From Pseudomonadota bacterium (GTDB taxonomy: Bacteria; Pseudomonadota; Gammaproteobacteria; Acidiferrobacterales; Acidiferrobacteraceae): a stretch of 35,414 nucleotides of DNA. The notes beneath the pieces are model-generated. The model made no database searches, was not told the DNA's origin, and saw only the letters and a program-made list of their open reading frames with translations. Shown here piece after piece: positions 1-8,222 of the stretch; positions within the stretch are counted from its first letter, which is position 1; each line of letters opens with the position of its first letter. The stretch spans positions 1 to 35,414 of the forward strand of contig JAJYPD010000017.1 of NCBI GenBank assembly GCA_021795715.1, read 5' to 3'. Both the position numbers and the translations under genes were made by a program.

Positions 1-1
1 T

Positions 2-424
2 GGCGGCAAGCGGCTACCACAGCGGGTACTGGATAAGCGGTCGACGCGCCTTGGTTTGGCGTGGGCACTGGGTTGCGTTATGACCTTGGCGCTCGTCGGC
101 GCCGTAACCGGCATGGGATTGCTGGATCGTTCCGCATTGTCGGCGCCCTCCGCGGGATCTGCCGTCGATCGTATCGTGCTGACCGCTGATGCCGCGCCGC
201 CCGCACTCTGGTCTAACCGCTGGCTCGGAAGACACCCTTATCGCGTCATCGCCTTCGACGGCTTGTCCCACCTTGCAGCGGGCTTCGTTCTCAGCATGCC
301 CGATGCACGGCCGCGCACCGTTCTGCAACGCTGGGTGCCGGGGGTTTCCGCGCAGATCGTGCGCTGGCGGCGTGAGGCTTCTATCGTCGGTCACGAGGCC
401 CTGTTGACGCGCGGCTGGTTGTGA
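2..424 (+). CDS. Hypothetical membrane-anchored protein, 5'-truncated by window edge
   Basis: The reading frame is open from base 2 to the TGA at 422-424, so the true start probably lies outside the window; an internal TTG at 56 is the first start-like codon inside it. The visible 140 residues begin with a basic stretch, followed by one hydrophobic segment (about residues 18-42 of the visible part) and a roughly 95-residue tail with several Trp and Arg. This looks like a single-pass inner-membrane protein with a periplasmic tail. I do not recognise the family. It lies 135 bp upstream of gspC on the same strand, so it could be cotranscribed with the secretion operon, but no T2SS component matches it. 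Confidence 0.45.
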   Translation, partial: GGKRLPQRVLDKRSTRLGLAWALGCVMTLALVGAVTGMGLLDRSALSAPSAGSAVDRIVLTADAAPPALWSNRWLGRHPYRVIAFDGLSHLAAGFVLSMPDARPRTVLQRWVPGVSAQIVRWRREASIVGHEALLTRGWL

Positions 425-559
425 GATGCCAAATGCCGCCGGCCTGATTGGGCCGACCATCTGTCGGTGCGGGAGGTACATATTTTCAGGAAAAACCCGC
501 ATATTTGCGCCATTTTTCCGGTTGACTCCGGTGTGGCTGCACGATCCCGGAGGGTGGGG

Positions 560-1462
560 ATGAGCGTGGGAGACGGTTATAATGCGCCAATGTCTGTGGA
601 TCAATGGGAAAAACGCGTTCATCTTGGCGCTTTGGCGGACCGCACCCTCCGGGTCCTTGCCGTTCCTCGTATCAGTCGCGCCATCAATCTGACCGCCATT
701 GTCTTGTTCGCGGCCGGTCTTGCGCATTGGACGTGGACGGTCATGGCGCCAAACGAGGGACTGGCTACCGTATCGGCGCACGCGCCGGCGGTGCCGGTGG
801 CCATGGATGTCGACAGCGTGGTGCGGGCGCATCTCTTTGGCGACAGTCCGCGCACGCGTCTGGCCGCCATTCCCCTGAGTCATCTTGCGCTCACGGTGTC
901 GGGCCTCGTTATGGGGCATCCGGGCATGGCTTTGATCGGCGCGCCGGGTCAGTCCGTGAAGCCGTACCGGGTTGGGGACACGGTCGCCGAAGGTGTCGTC
1001 CTGGAGGCGGTGACCCCTGACCGGGCGATTGTCCGGCAGGCCGGCCGATTGCAAAGTCTCCCCCTGTATCCGCCAGGGGCGGTTCCCGCGCATGTGGATA
1101 CGGGGGGGACGCAGGCGGCGGTGCCTGTGTTGACGGCGTCTTCCCCGGGGCTGGCCGCACCCGTGCATGTCGCGGTCGATGCAGCGGTCTTGCGGCATCT
1201 GGCGGCCATGGCGCCGACGAAGATCGGTCAGTGGTTACAGCCGGGGCCCGTCGGCGGCCTGGTGGTCAAGGCGGGAACAGGAAATGCCTTCACTGCGCTG
1301 AGACTGCAGCCTGGTGACACGATCGAAGAGATCAATGGGCGCCCCGTGAACAGCCTCGGTACGGCCATGGCCGCCTACGCGGCCGCCACAAGGACCGGCA
1401 ACATCTCCCTCGACGTGGCGCGCAAGGGCCACATCCAGGTTTTGCGTTACACCTTGCCATAA
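560..1462 (+). CDS. gspC: Type II secretion system inner-membrane protein GspC
   Basis: GspC links the inner-membrane platform to the secretin in the periplasm. The 300-residue product has a short cytoplasmic N-terminus, one membrane segment (about residues 42-62), a homology-region domain (about 86-172) that normally contacts the GspD N0 domain, a Pro/Ala-rich linker, and a C-terminal PDZ domain (about 215-300, with an LQPGDTIEEINGRPV core). I chose ATG 560 because GGAGG at 549-553 is well spaced from it. The frame is open upstream to a GTG at 467, and an alternative ATG at 590 lies directly downstream of a perfect TATAAT. It is the first gene of the gspC-N operon; gspD follows closely. Confidence 0.93.
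   Translation: MSVGDGYNAPMSVDQWEKRVHLGALADRTLRVLAVPRISRAINLTAIVLFAAGLAHWTWTVMAPNEGLATVSAHAPAVPVAMDVDSVVRAHLFGDSPRTRLAAIPLSHLALTVSGLVMGHPGMALIGAPGQSVKPYRVGDTVAEGVVLEAVTPDRAIVRQAGRLQSLPLYPPGAVPAHVDTGGTQAAVPVLTASSPGLAAPVHVAVDAAVLRHLAAMAPTKIGQWLQPGPVGGLVVKAGTGNAFTALRLQPGDTIEEINGRPVNSLGTAMAAYAAATRTGNISLDVARKGHIQVLRYTLP
578..583 (+). promoter_or_regulatory. Perfect TATAAT -10-like hexamer at the gspC start
   Basis: TATAAT lies seven bases before the in-frame ATG at 590 and downstream of the SD-supported ATG at 560. If it is a working -10 element, transcription would begin at about 589-591 and give a leaderless gspC message starting at ATG 590. No convincing -35 hexamer is found 16-18 bases upstream, so the call rests on the -10 alone and may be chance. 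Confidence 0.3.
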
Positions 1463-1520
1463 CCAGATGTCGTGTGGCCCAGGATCGGGCCCGTTGGACA
1501 GTTCAGGGAATGGAGCCGAC

Positions 1521-3740
1521 ATGGGTAAGGGTTTAAGGCATGTTCTGTGGGTTGCGGCCATCATTGTGCCGGCGGCCTGCTGGCCGGTGAGGGCGTTCGG
1601 CGGTGTGGGCGCGCCCTCGGTGCCACTGGCCAATCATCCGGTCGCTGCGGCGCAGATGCCGGTGGGCCCGGCATCCCCGGCGCAGCCGATCGTCAATCCA
1701 CCAGCGCCTGTCACCCCCGCGCCGGCGGGTGCGCCTCCTCTTGGTCCGTCCGTACATGTCCCCAAAGGTGAGATGTTGTTCAACTTCGACAACGCAGACA
1801 TCCGTGCGGTCATCCGCACCATGGCGGCACTGACCGGCAAAAATTTTCTCGTCGATCCCCGCGTCCAGGGCAAGGTCACGATCGTATCGGCGACGCCGGT
1901 GAGGATCGGGGCCGCATACCAGATTTTTCTTGCCGCCCTGAAGGCACAGGGCTTTACCGCTGTGAGCGGCCCCGGTGGTGTCGTCAAGATCTTGCCCCAG
2001 GCCAACGCCCGCCAGGCGGCGCCCGTCAGCCGTCGCTGGCCCCGTGGCGGTGACCAGCTTGTTACCCAGATCATCCGCATCCGCGACGGCCAGGCCGAGC
2101 AGATCGTTCCCTTGTTACGGCCGCTGATGTCGAGCGCGGGCGTGGCTTCCCTCTATGCACCCACCAACACACTCATAGTGACCGATTATGCGGACAATGT
2201 CCGCCGCCTGCTGCGGGTGGTCGCGAGTGTGGAGGCGGCACTGCGCGCTCCGGTCACCATCGTTCCCTTGCGCTACGTCTCGGCCGTGAGCATGGCTCAT
2301 CTCCTCGTGCGCCTCGGCGAGGGCCAGCTGATGAGCGACAGTGGTGCGCCAATCGGCAGTTATGCTGCGGCGATAATCATCCCCGATCCGCGGGATAACA
2401 GCCTCCTCGTGCGTACCGGCAGCGCTTCGCGCCTGCGTACCATAGAGCGCCTCGTCACGCGTCTGGATGTCCAGGGCGAAGCCGGCGGCACCACGCACGT
2501 CGTCTATCTGCGCAATGCGCGCGCCACAAGTCTTGCGAAGATCCTGCGCGGCCTGCTCGAGGGCGAAGCCAAAGGCGCAGCCGAAGCCGGAGCCGTTCCT
2601 GCCATGGTGCCTGTTGCCATGCCGCCAACCGCAGGTGCGCCCGGCGGCGCGTCTGCGCCCGTGTCCGCACGCGCCATAAAGGCATCGCTCGTACAGGCAG
2701 ACCCTTCCATAAATGCCCTCATCATCAACGCGCCGGATACTGTCTACAACAATCTCCGCGCAGTCATCGCCAAGCTCGACATCCGCCGCGCCCAGGTGTT
2801 CGTGCAGGCTCTGATAGCCGAAGTCACCACCGACAACGCGGCCGAGCTCGGTGTGCAATGGGCCGGGGCCGCGCCGGTCGGCGGTTCCGGCGCAGTCGGC
2901 GGCATAACCAACTTTCCTTTTACCGGATCCGGTATCGTGTCGACAGCGACAACGCCGAGCAACCTTGCCAGTGAAGCCGGCCTTGCGCTGGGCTACATCA
3001 GCGGCGAGGAGACCCTTGCCAACGGCCAGACCGTCGTCGGCCTCTCGGCGCTCGCACGTGCGCTTGAATCGATATCGGGTGTCAATGTCCTGTCAACACC
3101 GGACCTGCTTACGCTCGACAACACAGAGGCCACGATCATGGTCGGCCAGAATGTCCCATTCGTGACCGGCAGCTACGCCACAAGCGCCATCGGCAGCACG
3201 GCGGTCAATCCATTCCAGACCATCGAGCGCAAGAACGTGGGTTTGACACTGAAAATCAAGCCGCAAATCACGGCAGGGAACAACATCAAGATGGATATCT
3301 ACGAGGATGTGTCGAGCATCGCTCCAAACGTCACGGGCGCGGCCGATCTCATCACCAACAAGCGGGAACTGAAAACAACCGTCATCGTCGCCGACGGGCA
3401 CACGATCGTTCTTGGCGGATTGATCGATGACGAGCTCGACGATACGTGGCAGGGCGTGCCGCTGCTGGACGACATTCCGTTCCTTGGAAATCTGTTCCGC
3501 TACAGGCAACGCGTCAAAAAGAAGACGGATCTGATGATTTTTCTGAAACCGGTGATCGTCCGCAGTGCGGGGGCCAGCGAGGGCTTCACGGCATCGCGGT
3601 ACGAATTCATGCAGGCCGAGGAGGGCACCATGTATTTCAAGAAGTCCTATGTATTGCCGAACTGGCGCGAGCCGCGCATGCCGGCCCTCCGCCAGCCCGC
3701 AGGCAAGCCCGTGGCCGGCGCGCGCCGGGCGGTCCGATGA
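1521..3740 (+). CDS. gspD: Type II secretion system outer-membrane secretin GspD
   Basis: GspD forms the multimeric outer-membrane channel for folded exoproteins. The 739-residue product starts with a Sec signal peptide (about residues 1-27, ending near VRAFG), then a Pro/Ala-rich spacer, N0 (about 83-155, beginning MLFNFDNADIRAVIRTM), N1 (about 178-240) and N2/N3 domains. An Ala/Pro-rich insertion sits inside N3 (about 352-390). The C-terminal secretin domain (about 470-705) carries VPLLDDIPFLGNLFR and a final LMIFLKPVIV strand. ATG 1521 is preferred over ATG 1467 because it has GGAG five bases upstream and puts the signal peptide at the N-terminus. Its TGA overlaps the gspE ATG. Confidence 0.96.
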   Translation: MGKGLRHVLWVAAIIVPAACWPVRAFGGVGAPSVPLANHPVAAAQMPVGPASPAQPIVNPPAPVTPAPAGAPPLGPSVHVPKGEMLFNFDNADIRAVIRTMAALTGKNFLVDPRVQGKVTIVSATPVRIGAAYQIFLAALKAQGFTAVSGPGGVVKILPQANARQAAPVSRRWPRGGDQLVTQIIRIRDGQAEQIVPLLRPLMSSAGVASLYAPTNTLIVTDYADNVRRLLRVVASVEAALRAPVTIVPLRYVSAVSMAHLLVRLGEGQLMSDSGAPIGSYAAAIIIPDPRDNSLLVRTGSASRLRTIERLVTRLDVQGEAGGTTHVVYLRNARATSLAKILRGLLEGEAKGAAEAGAVPAMVPVAMPPTAGAPGGASAPVSARAIKASLVQADPSINALIINAPDTVYNNLRAVIAKLDIRRAQVFVQALIAEVTTDNAAELGVQWAGAAPVGGSGAVGGITNFPFTGSGIVSTATTPSNLASEAGLALGYISGEETLANGQTVVGLSALARALESISGVNVLSTPDLLTLDNTEATIMVGQNVPFVTGSYATSAIGSTAVNPFQTIERKNVGLTLKIKPQITAGNNIKMDIYEDVSSIAPNVTGAADLITNKRELKTTVIVADGHTIVLGGLIDDELDDTWQGVPLLDDIPFLGNLFRYRQRVKKKTDLMIFLKPVIVRSAGASEGFTASRYEFMQAEEGTMYFKKSYVLPNWREPRMPALRQPAGKPVAGARRAVR

Positions 3741-5182
3741 GCGCAGTACGCGAAGAGGCATTCGATCCGCAATGGGTCGGAAAGCTCCCCTACCACTTTG
3801 CGAGACGCTATGGCGTCATGAGTGTCGGCATCGTCGACGATGAGGTGGAGGTGTGGGTGCGCGACGCGGTGACGAGCGCAGTCCTTGCCGAACTCGAGCG
3901 CGTACTGCGCCGGCCGTTGCGCCTGACGGAAATCGGCGAGGAGCGTTTCGCGAACGCTCTGAATAGTGGTTACGCGCGGGATATGTCGCAAGCGCAGCAG
4001 ATCATGGGTGATCTGGACGACAATCTGGATCTTGCCGAGCTGGCGCAGCATCTGCCAAAGACCGAGGACCTGCTGGAGAGCGACGGCGATGCGCCCATCG
4101 TCCGTCTGATCAACGCGCTGCTGACGCAGGCGGTGCGGGAGAAGGCCTCCGACATCCATATCGAAGCGTTCGAGACACGGTCTTTGGTGCGCTTTCGTGT
4201 AGACGGGGTCTTGCGCGACGTCATCGAACCGCAAAAGGCGGCGCATGGTGTGCTGGTGTCGCGCATCAAGATCATGGCGCGGCTCGATATCGCCGAGAAA
4301 CGTTTGCCTCAGGATGGGCGCATCACTTTGCGCCTGGCCGGCCGGCCGATAGATGTGCGTGTGTCGACCGTTCCGACCGCGTACGGGGAACGGGTTGTTT
4401 TGCGCCTGCTGGACAAGGCTGCGGGGCGCTTGAACCTGGCGGGCCTCGGCATGCCGGACGACACGCTGGCTTCGTTGCGCGCGCTTATTGCGCAACCCCA
4501 TGGCATCATCCTTGTGACCGGTCCGACGGGATCCGGCAAGACCACCACGCTCTATTCGGCGCTCGGCGAATTGAACACGCGCACGTTCAACATCATGACC
4601 GTGGAGGATCCGGTCGAGTACGAACTCGACGGGGTCGGCCAGATCCAGGTCAACGCCAAGATCGACCTCACGTTCGGGCGCGCCTTGCGTGCCATTTTGC
4701 GGCAGGATCCGGACATCATCATGATCGGCGAAATCCGCGATCTCGAGACGGCGCGCATCGCCGTGCAGGCGAGCCTCACCGGACACCTGGTTCTGGCGAC
4801 GCTGCACACGAACGATGCCGTCGGCGCCGTAACGCGGCTGATCGACATGGGCGTCGAGCCGTTTTTGGTGGCGTCGACACTCCTTGGGGTTCTCGCGCAA
4901 CGGCTGGTGCGCACACTCTGTCCGGTCTGCCAGGGCGAGGCCGCACGCCACGGCGTGTGTGGTGACTGCAACTCCACCGGCTACCAGGGCCGCACCGGCA
5001 TCTACGAACTGCTGAGTATCACCGAAGAGTTGCGGGCGCTGATTCATGATCGCGCATCGGAGGCCCAGCTGCACGCGCGCGCCATGGAGCAGGGTCTGCG
5101 CACGCTGCATCAGGACGGCCTGCGCCTGGTGGGACAGGGGCGCACCACCATCGAGGAGGTGTTGCGGGTCTCCCGCGACTGA
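3737..5182 (+). CDS. gspE: Type II secretion system ATPase GspE
   Basis: GspE is the cytoplasmic hexameric ATPase that powers pseudopilus assembly. The 481-residue protein has an N-terminal domain that normally binds GspL and a RecA-like C-terminal domain. Walker A is GPTGSGKTTTL starting at residue 262 (catalytic Lys268), the Asp/His-box region lies around TVEDPVEYE and ATLHTND, and Walker B is DIIMIGEIRD (about 325-334). A zinc-binding tetracysteine site is visible (C395, C398, C408, C411), as in GspE/PilB ATPases. The start ATG overlaps the gspD stop (ATGA), implying translational coupling. The frame is open for 97 more codons upstream, but that stretch lies inside gspD. Confidence 0.96.
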   Translation: MSAVREEAFDPQWVGKLPYHFARRYGVMSVGIVDDEVEVWVRDAVTSAVLAELERVLRRPLRLTEIGEERFANALNSGYARDMSQAQQIMGDLDDNLDLAELAQHLPKTEDLLESDGDAPIVRLINALLTQAVREKASDIHIEAFETRSLVRFRVDGVLRDVIEPQKAAHGVLVSRIKIMARLDIAEKRLPQDGRITLRLAGRPIDVRVSTVPTAYGERVVLRLLDKAAGRLNLAGLGMPDDTLASLRALIAQPHGIILVTGPTGSGKTTTLYSALGELNTRTFNIMTVEDPVEYELDGVGQIQVNAKIDLTFGRALRAILRQDPDIIMIGEIRDLETARIAVQASLTGHLVLATLHTNDAVGAVTRLIDMGVEPFLVASTLLGVLAQRLVRTLCPVCQGEAARHGVCGDCNSTGYQGRTGIYELLSITEELRALIHDRASEAQLHARAMEQGLRTLHQDGLRLVGQGRTTIEEVLRVSRD

Positions 5183-5185
5183 CAT

Positions 5186-6397
5186 ATGGCGGCATTCGAA
5201 TACGAAGCACTCGATGCGCGCGGGCGGTCCGTGCGTGGCGTCATGGAAGGAGATGCCGAGCGGCGCGTCCGCGGCCAGCTGCGCGAGCAGGGCTATGTGC
5301 CGGTCAAGGTCGAGCGGATCGTGCGCGAGGCGGTATCAAGGCGGCCATTTTCCTTCGCGTCGGGACTTAAGGCGGGGGAACTTGCGGTGCTCACGCGGCA
5401 GTTCGCGACGCTCGTGCGGGCCGGCCTGCCGATCGAGGAGGCTCTGCAGGCGCTGACCGAGCAAAGCGAGTCGGCGCGCTCGCGCAAGATTCTGGCGGCA
5501 GTCCGCACCAAGGTGCGTGAAGGCGAGCCGCTGGCACGGGCCTTGGGCGGCTTTCCGACCTCGTTTCCGCCGCTTTACCGTCATCTGGTCGAGGCCGGCG
5601 AACAGTCCGGCAAGCTTCCGTTGATCCTTGAGCGCCTGGCCGATTATACGGAGCAGCGGCAGGCCTTGACGCAGCGGGTGTGGGTGGCCTTCCTCTATCC
5701 GGCGCTCGTCACGATCGTGGCGACCGCGATCGTCGGCGGTCTCCTCGTTTATGTGGTGCCGCAGATCGCGCAGGTATTCGTGCAAAGCGGCGCACCGCTG
5801 CCGTGGGCGACACGGACGCTCATCCAGATCAGCCACATCGCCAAGGCCGGTGGCGTCTTCTGGCCGCTTGGTCTGCTGGTCATGGCCGCCGGGGGCCATT
5901 GGCTGTTGCGCAGCGAGCGGCGGCGCTTCATCTGGCAGCGCAATGTGTTGCGCAGCCCTTTGCTCGGGCGGCTCATCCGCAGCCTCAATGCCGCCCGCCT
6001 GGCTAGCACGCTCGGGATTCTGACGAGCTCAGGGATACCTCTTTTGAGTGCGCTCGAGACCGCCCTGCAGGTGGTGACCAATCTGCCCATGCGTGCCGCC
6101 GTGGAGGATGCACGGCGGCAGGTGCGGGAAGGTGGCAGCCTGAGCCGGGCGCTCGGCCGGGCGCGGCTTTTTCCGCCGATGGTGGTACATCTCATCGGCA
6201 GCGGCGAGGCCAGCGGTACGCTCGATACGATGCTCGCGCGGGCGGCGGAAGCGCAAAGCCGTGAGCTGGAGGCATTCATCACGGCGCTGACCAGCCTGAT
6301 CGAGCCGGTTCTGATTCTGCTCATGGGCGGCATGGTGCTGTTCATCGTGCTGGCGATCCTGTTGCCGATTTTTGACATGAACAATCTCATCAAGTGA
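5186..6397 (+). CDS. gspF: Type II secretion system inner-membrane platform protein GspF
   Basis: GspF is the polytopic platform protein that couples the GspE ATPase to pseudopilin incorporation. At 403 residues it matches the family length. It has two repeated T2SSF cytoplasmic domains (about 70-195 and 270-395) and three membrane segments near residues 168-192, 218-240 and 372-395. The N-terminus (FEYEALDARGRSVRGVMEGD) is the conserved GspF/PilC opening. ATG 5186 lies three bases after the gspE stop. It is paralogous to the PilC encoded at 23256-24518, but its location inside the gsp operon assigns it to T2SS. Confidence 0.96.
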   Translation: MAAFEYEALDARGRSVRGVMEGDAERRVRGQLREQGYVPVKVERIVREAVSRRPFSFASGLKAGELAVLTRQFATLVRAGLPIEEALQALTEQSESARSRKILAAVRTKVREGEPLARALGGFPTSFPPLYRHLVEAGEQSGKLPLILERLADYTEQRQALTQRVWVAFLYPALVTIVATAIVGGLLVYVVPQIAQVFVQSGAPLPWATRTLIQISHIAKAGGVFWPLGLLVMAAGGHWLLRSERRRFIWQRNVLRSPLLGRLIRSLNAARLASTLGILTSSGIPLLSALETALQVVTNLPMRAAVEDARRQVREGGSLSRALGRARLFPPMVVHLIGSGEASGTLDTMLARAAEAQSRELEAFITALTSLIEPVLILLMGGMVLFIVLAILLPIFDMNNLIK

Positions 6398-6402
6398 GGA
6401 TC

Positions 6403-6828
6403 ATGAATACGTTACGCAAAATGCGCGGTTTTACGTTGATCGAAGTGATGGTGGTGATGGTGATCATAGGCATCCTGGCTGCGGTGATCGTGCCGAAGAT
6501 CATGAGCCGTCCGAACGAGGCACGCATCGTGGCGGCGAAGAACGATATCCGGTCCATCATAAGCGCCCTGAAGCTTTACCGGCTGGACAACGGCCAGTAT
6601 CCGACACAGCGGCAGGGCCTGAAGGCGCTGGTGACGAAACCCACCTCAAGTCCGGTGCCGCCGGACTGGCGGTCTGACGGCTATTTGCCGCGGTTGCCCA
6701 TCGATCCCTGGGGGCATCCCTACCAGTATCTGAATCCGGGCATGCATGGCCGGGTCGATGTCTTTAGCTACGGCCCCGGTGGCGAGGGCCACGGAATGAA
6801 GGGCGTGATCGGGTCATGGCAGCTGTAG
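6403..6828 (+). CDS. gspG: Type II secretion system major pseudopilin GspG
   Basis: GspG is the main subunit of the periplasmic pseudopilus. The 141-residue prepilin has a short basic leader ending MRG, then FTLIEVMVVMVIIGILAAV with Glu at position 5 of the mature protein, and the typical GspG body ending SWQL. ATG 6403 is preceded by GAGG, although spacing is tight; a GTG at 6394 overlaps the gspF stop and is an alternative. The C-terminal loop reads SYGPGGEGHGMKGVIGSW: the two aspartates that usually bind calcium in this family (GADG and ADIGNW contexts) are Gly and Val here. The 3' end overlaps gspH. Confidence 0.95.
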   Translation: MNTLRKMRGFTLIEVMVVMVIIGILAAVIVPKIMSRPNEARIVAAKNDIRSIISALKLYRLDNGQYPTQRQGLKALVTKPTSSPVPPDWRSDGYLPRLPIDPWGHPYQYLNPGMHGRVDVFSYGPGGEGHGMKGVIGSWQL

Positions 6829-7274
6829 CGATCCGGCGGGCGCACGGTTTTACGCTCTTTGAAATCCTGATCGTGCTTGCTCTGATCGGCATCATGCTGG
6901 CGGTGGTGATGCCGCGTCTCGGGCATGCGATCGGCACTTCGGCGCGCACGCAGGCGTTGCGGTTGTGCGCGCTCATGAAGGCGGCGCGCACGCAGGCGAT
7001 CCTGAGCGGGGATCCGTGCATGGTGAAACCCGCGGCGCATGGTTATGTGTTTTTGCGCATGAACCGGCGCGGACGGTTCGTCGCCATGACTGGACGGCTT
7101 TTGCGTGCGCGCACGCTGCCGCCGGGGGCGCGCCTTGAAGGGTTCGGGGCGCGGCCGGTGATTTTTCGCGCAAGCGGTCTCGTGCGGCCCTTCCATTGGC
7201 TGGTGGTGACAGCACACGGACGCTGGCGGCTTTCGGTGGGTGCGCGAGGGCAGGTTGGGGCGCATGTCGCGTAA
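6816..7274 (+). CDS. gspH: Type II secretion system minor pseudopilin GspH
   Basis: A 152-residue prepilin with leader MAAVAIRRAHG and mature N-terminus FTLFEILIVLALIGIMLAVV, with Glu at +5. The remainder fits a GspH-type globular head (RTQAILSGDPCMV, then a beta-rich tail). GspH is a minor pseudopilin joining the GspI/J/K tip complex to the GspG filament. ATG 6816 lies 13 bases inside the end of gspG, in keeping with the overlapping operon. Sequence similarity in the head domain is modest, so order in the operon supports the H assignment as much as sequence does. Confidence 0.9.
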   Translation: MAAVAIRRAHGFTLFEILIVLALIGIMLAVVMPRLGHAIGTSARTQALRLCALMKAARTQAILSGDPCMVKPAAHGYVFLRMNRRGRFVAMTGRLLRARTLPPGARLEGFGARPVIFRASGLVRPFHWLVVTAHGRWRLSVGARGQVGAHVA

Positions 7275-7626
7275 GGAGGGGTTTACGCTGCTTGAGGTGC
7301 TGGTTGCCCTTTTCATCCTGGCGGTGGCGCTGGCGGCGATCATGCGCAATCTGACCGGCGCCATCACCACGACCGGCGCCCTGCGCGATCGGACACTGGC
7401 CTTGTGGGTGGCGGATGCGCGCCTGACGCATATCGAGGCCGTCACGAAATGGCCGGGTCTTGGCGCGCAGCACACCCGGATGCGCGAAGACGGCCGCCGC
7501 TTTGTCGTGCGCACGCATGTGTTGCGCACGGCGCTGCCGAATCTGCGGCGTGTCAACATCACCGTCCGCCGCGCACACCACACCGATACGCTCATGCGTC
7601 TCGTGGGTTTTGTGCGGCAGCCGTGA
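7264..7626 (+). CDS. gspI: Type II secretion system minor pseudopilin GspI
   Basis: A 120-residue prepilin: leader MSRKEG, then FTLLEVLVALFILAVALAAI with Glu at +5 and a short alpha/beta head typical of GspI. GspI normally nucleates the tip complex with GspJ and GspK. ATG 7264 overlaps the end of gspH by 11 bases and gives the classic short leader; an upstream GTG at 7240 would add eight residues and is less likely. The stop overlaps the gspJ GTG. Confidence 0.92.
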   Translation: MSRKEGFTLLEVLVALFILAVALAAIMRNLTGAITTTGALRDRTLALWVADARLTHIEAVTKWPGLGAQHTRMREDGRRFVVRTHVLRTALPNLRRVNITVRRAHHTDTLMRLVGFVRQP

Positions 7627-8222
7627 ACAGCAGCGCGCAGAGGGGGCTGACCCTGATCGAGATGCTGGTGGCGATCGCCATTTTCGCCGTCGTCGGGGCC
7701 ATCGCCTATACCGGGCTCGACCGTGCGATCGCCATCCGCGGCCACTTGCGCACGGTGCGCGATACCTGGGAGGCGCGCGCCCTCGCCTATTACCGGCTGC
7801 GCACCGATCTGGCCCAGGCGCGGCCGCGGACCGTGCGCGATTCCCTCGGCGGACTGGTGCCCGGGTTCGTCATCCGCCGCAGCGCCCGGGAGACGGTTTT
7901 GAGTTTCACGACGGGAGGGCCGGCCCCCTTCGGGCGTGCGCGCGCAAGCGACCTGCGCCGCGTCGATTATGTCGTGGCCAGGGGACGGCTTATGTGGCGG
8001 CGCTGGCGGGCCCTGGACCGGGCGCCCGGTACGAAACGGGCGACGCTGGTGCTGATGCGCCACATCCGCCACGTGCAGCTGCGCGTGCTGTCGCCGCAGG
8101 GTCGCTATGTGCGGTCGTGGCCGCTCGCCGGCCAGCCCGCCCAGATGCCGCTCACCGTACGGGTCGTGATCGTTCTCGACAACGGCCGCCATCTGCGGTG
8201 GCTGTTGCCGGTGGGACGATGA
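7623..8222 (+). CDS. gspJ: Type II secretion system minor pseudopilin GspJ
   Basis: The 199-residue product starts at GTG 7623 in a GTGA overlap with the gspI stop. The leader ends QRG and the mature chain begins LTLIEMLVAIAIFAVVGAIAYTGL, with Glu at +5. The YYRLRTDLAQARPRTVRD stretch and the beta-rich C-terminus match GspJ. The frame is open for 73 codons upstream, but this lies inside gspI and would destroy the prepilin leader. GspJ is part of the I-J-K pseudopilus tip. Confidence 0.92.
   Translation: MNSSAQRGLTLIEMLVAIAIFAVVGAIAYTGLDRAIAIRGHLRTVRDTWEARALAYYRLRTDLAQARPRTVRDSLGGLVPGFVIRRSARETVLSFTTGGPAPFGRARASDLRRVDYVVARGRLMWRRWRALDRAPGTKRATLVLMRHIRHVQLRVLSPQGRYVRSWPLAGQPAQMPLTVRVVIVLDNGRHLRWLLPVGR

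Noticed and set aside
3647-5185. Minus-strand open frame of 512 codons opposite gspE
   Set aside because: It mirrors GspE codons and shows no motif; the ATPase on the plus strand is certain.
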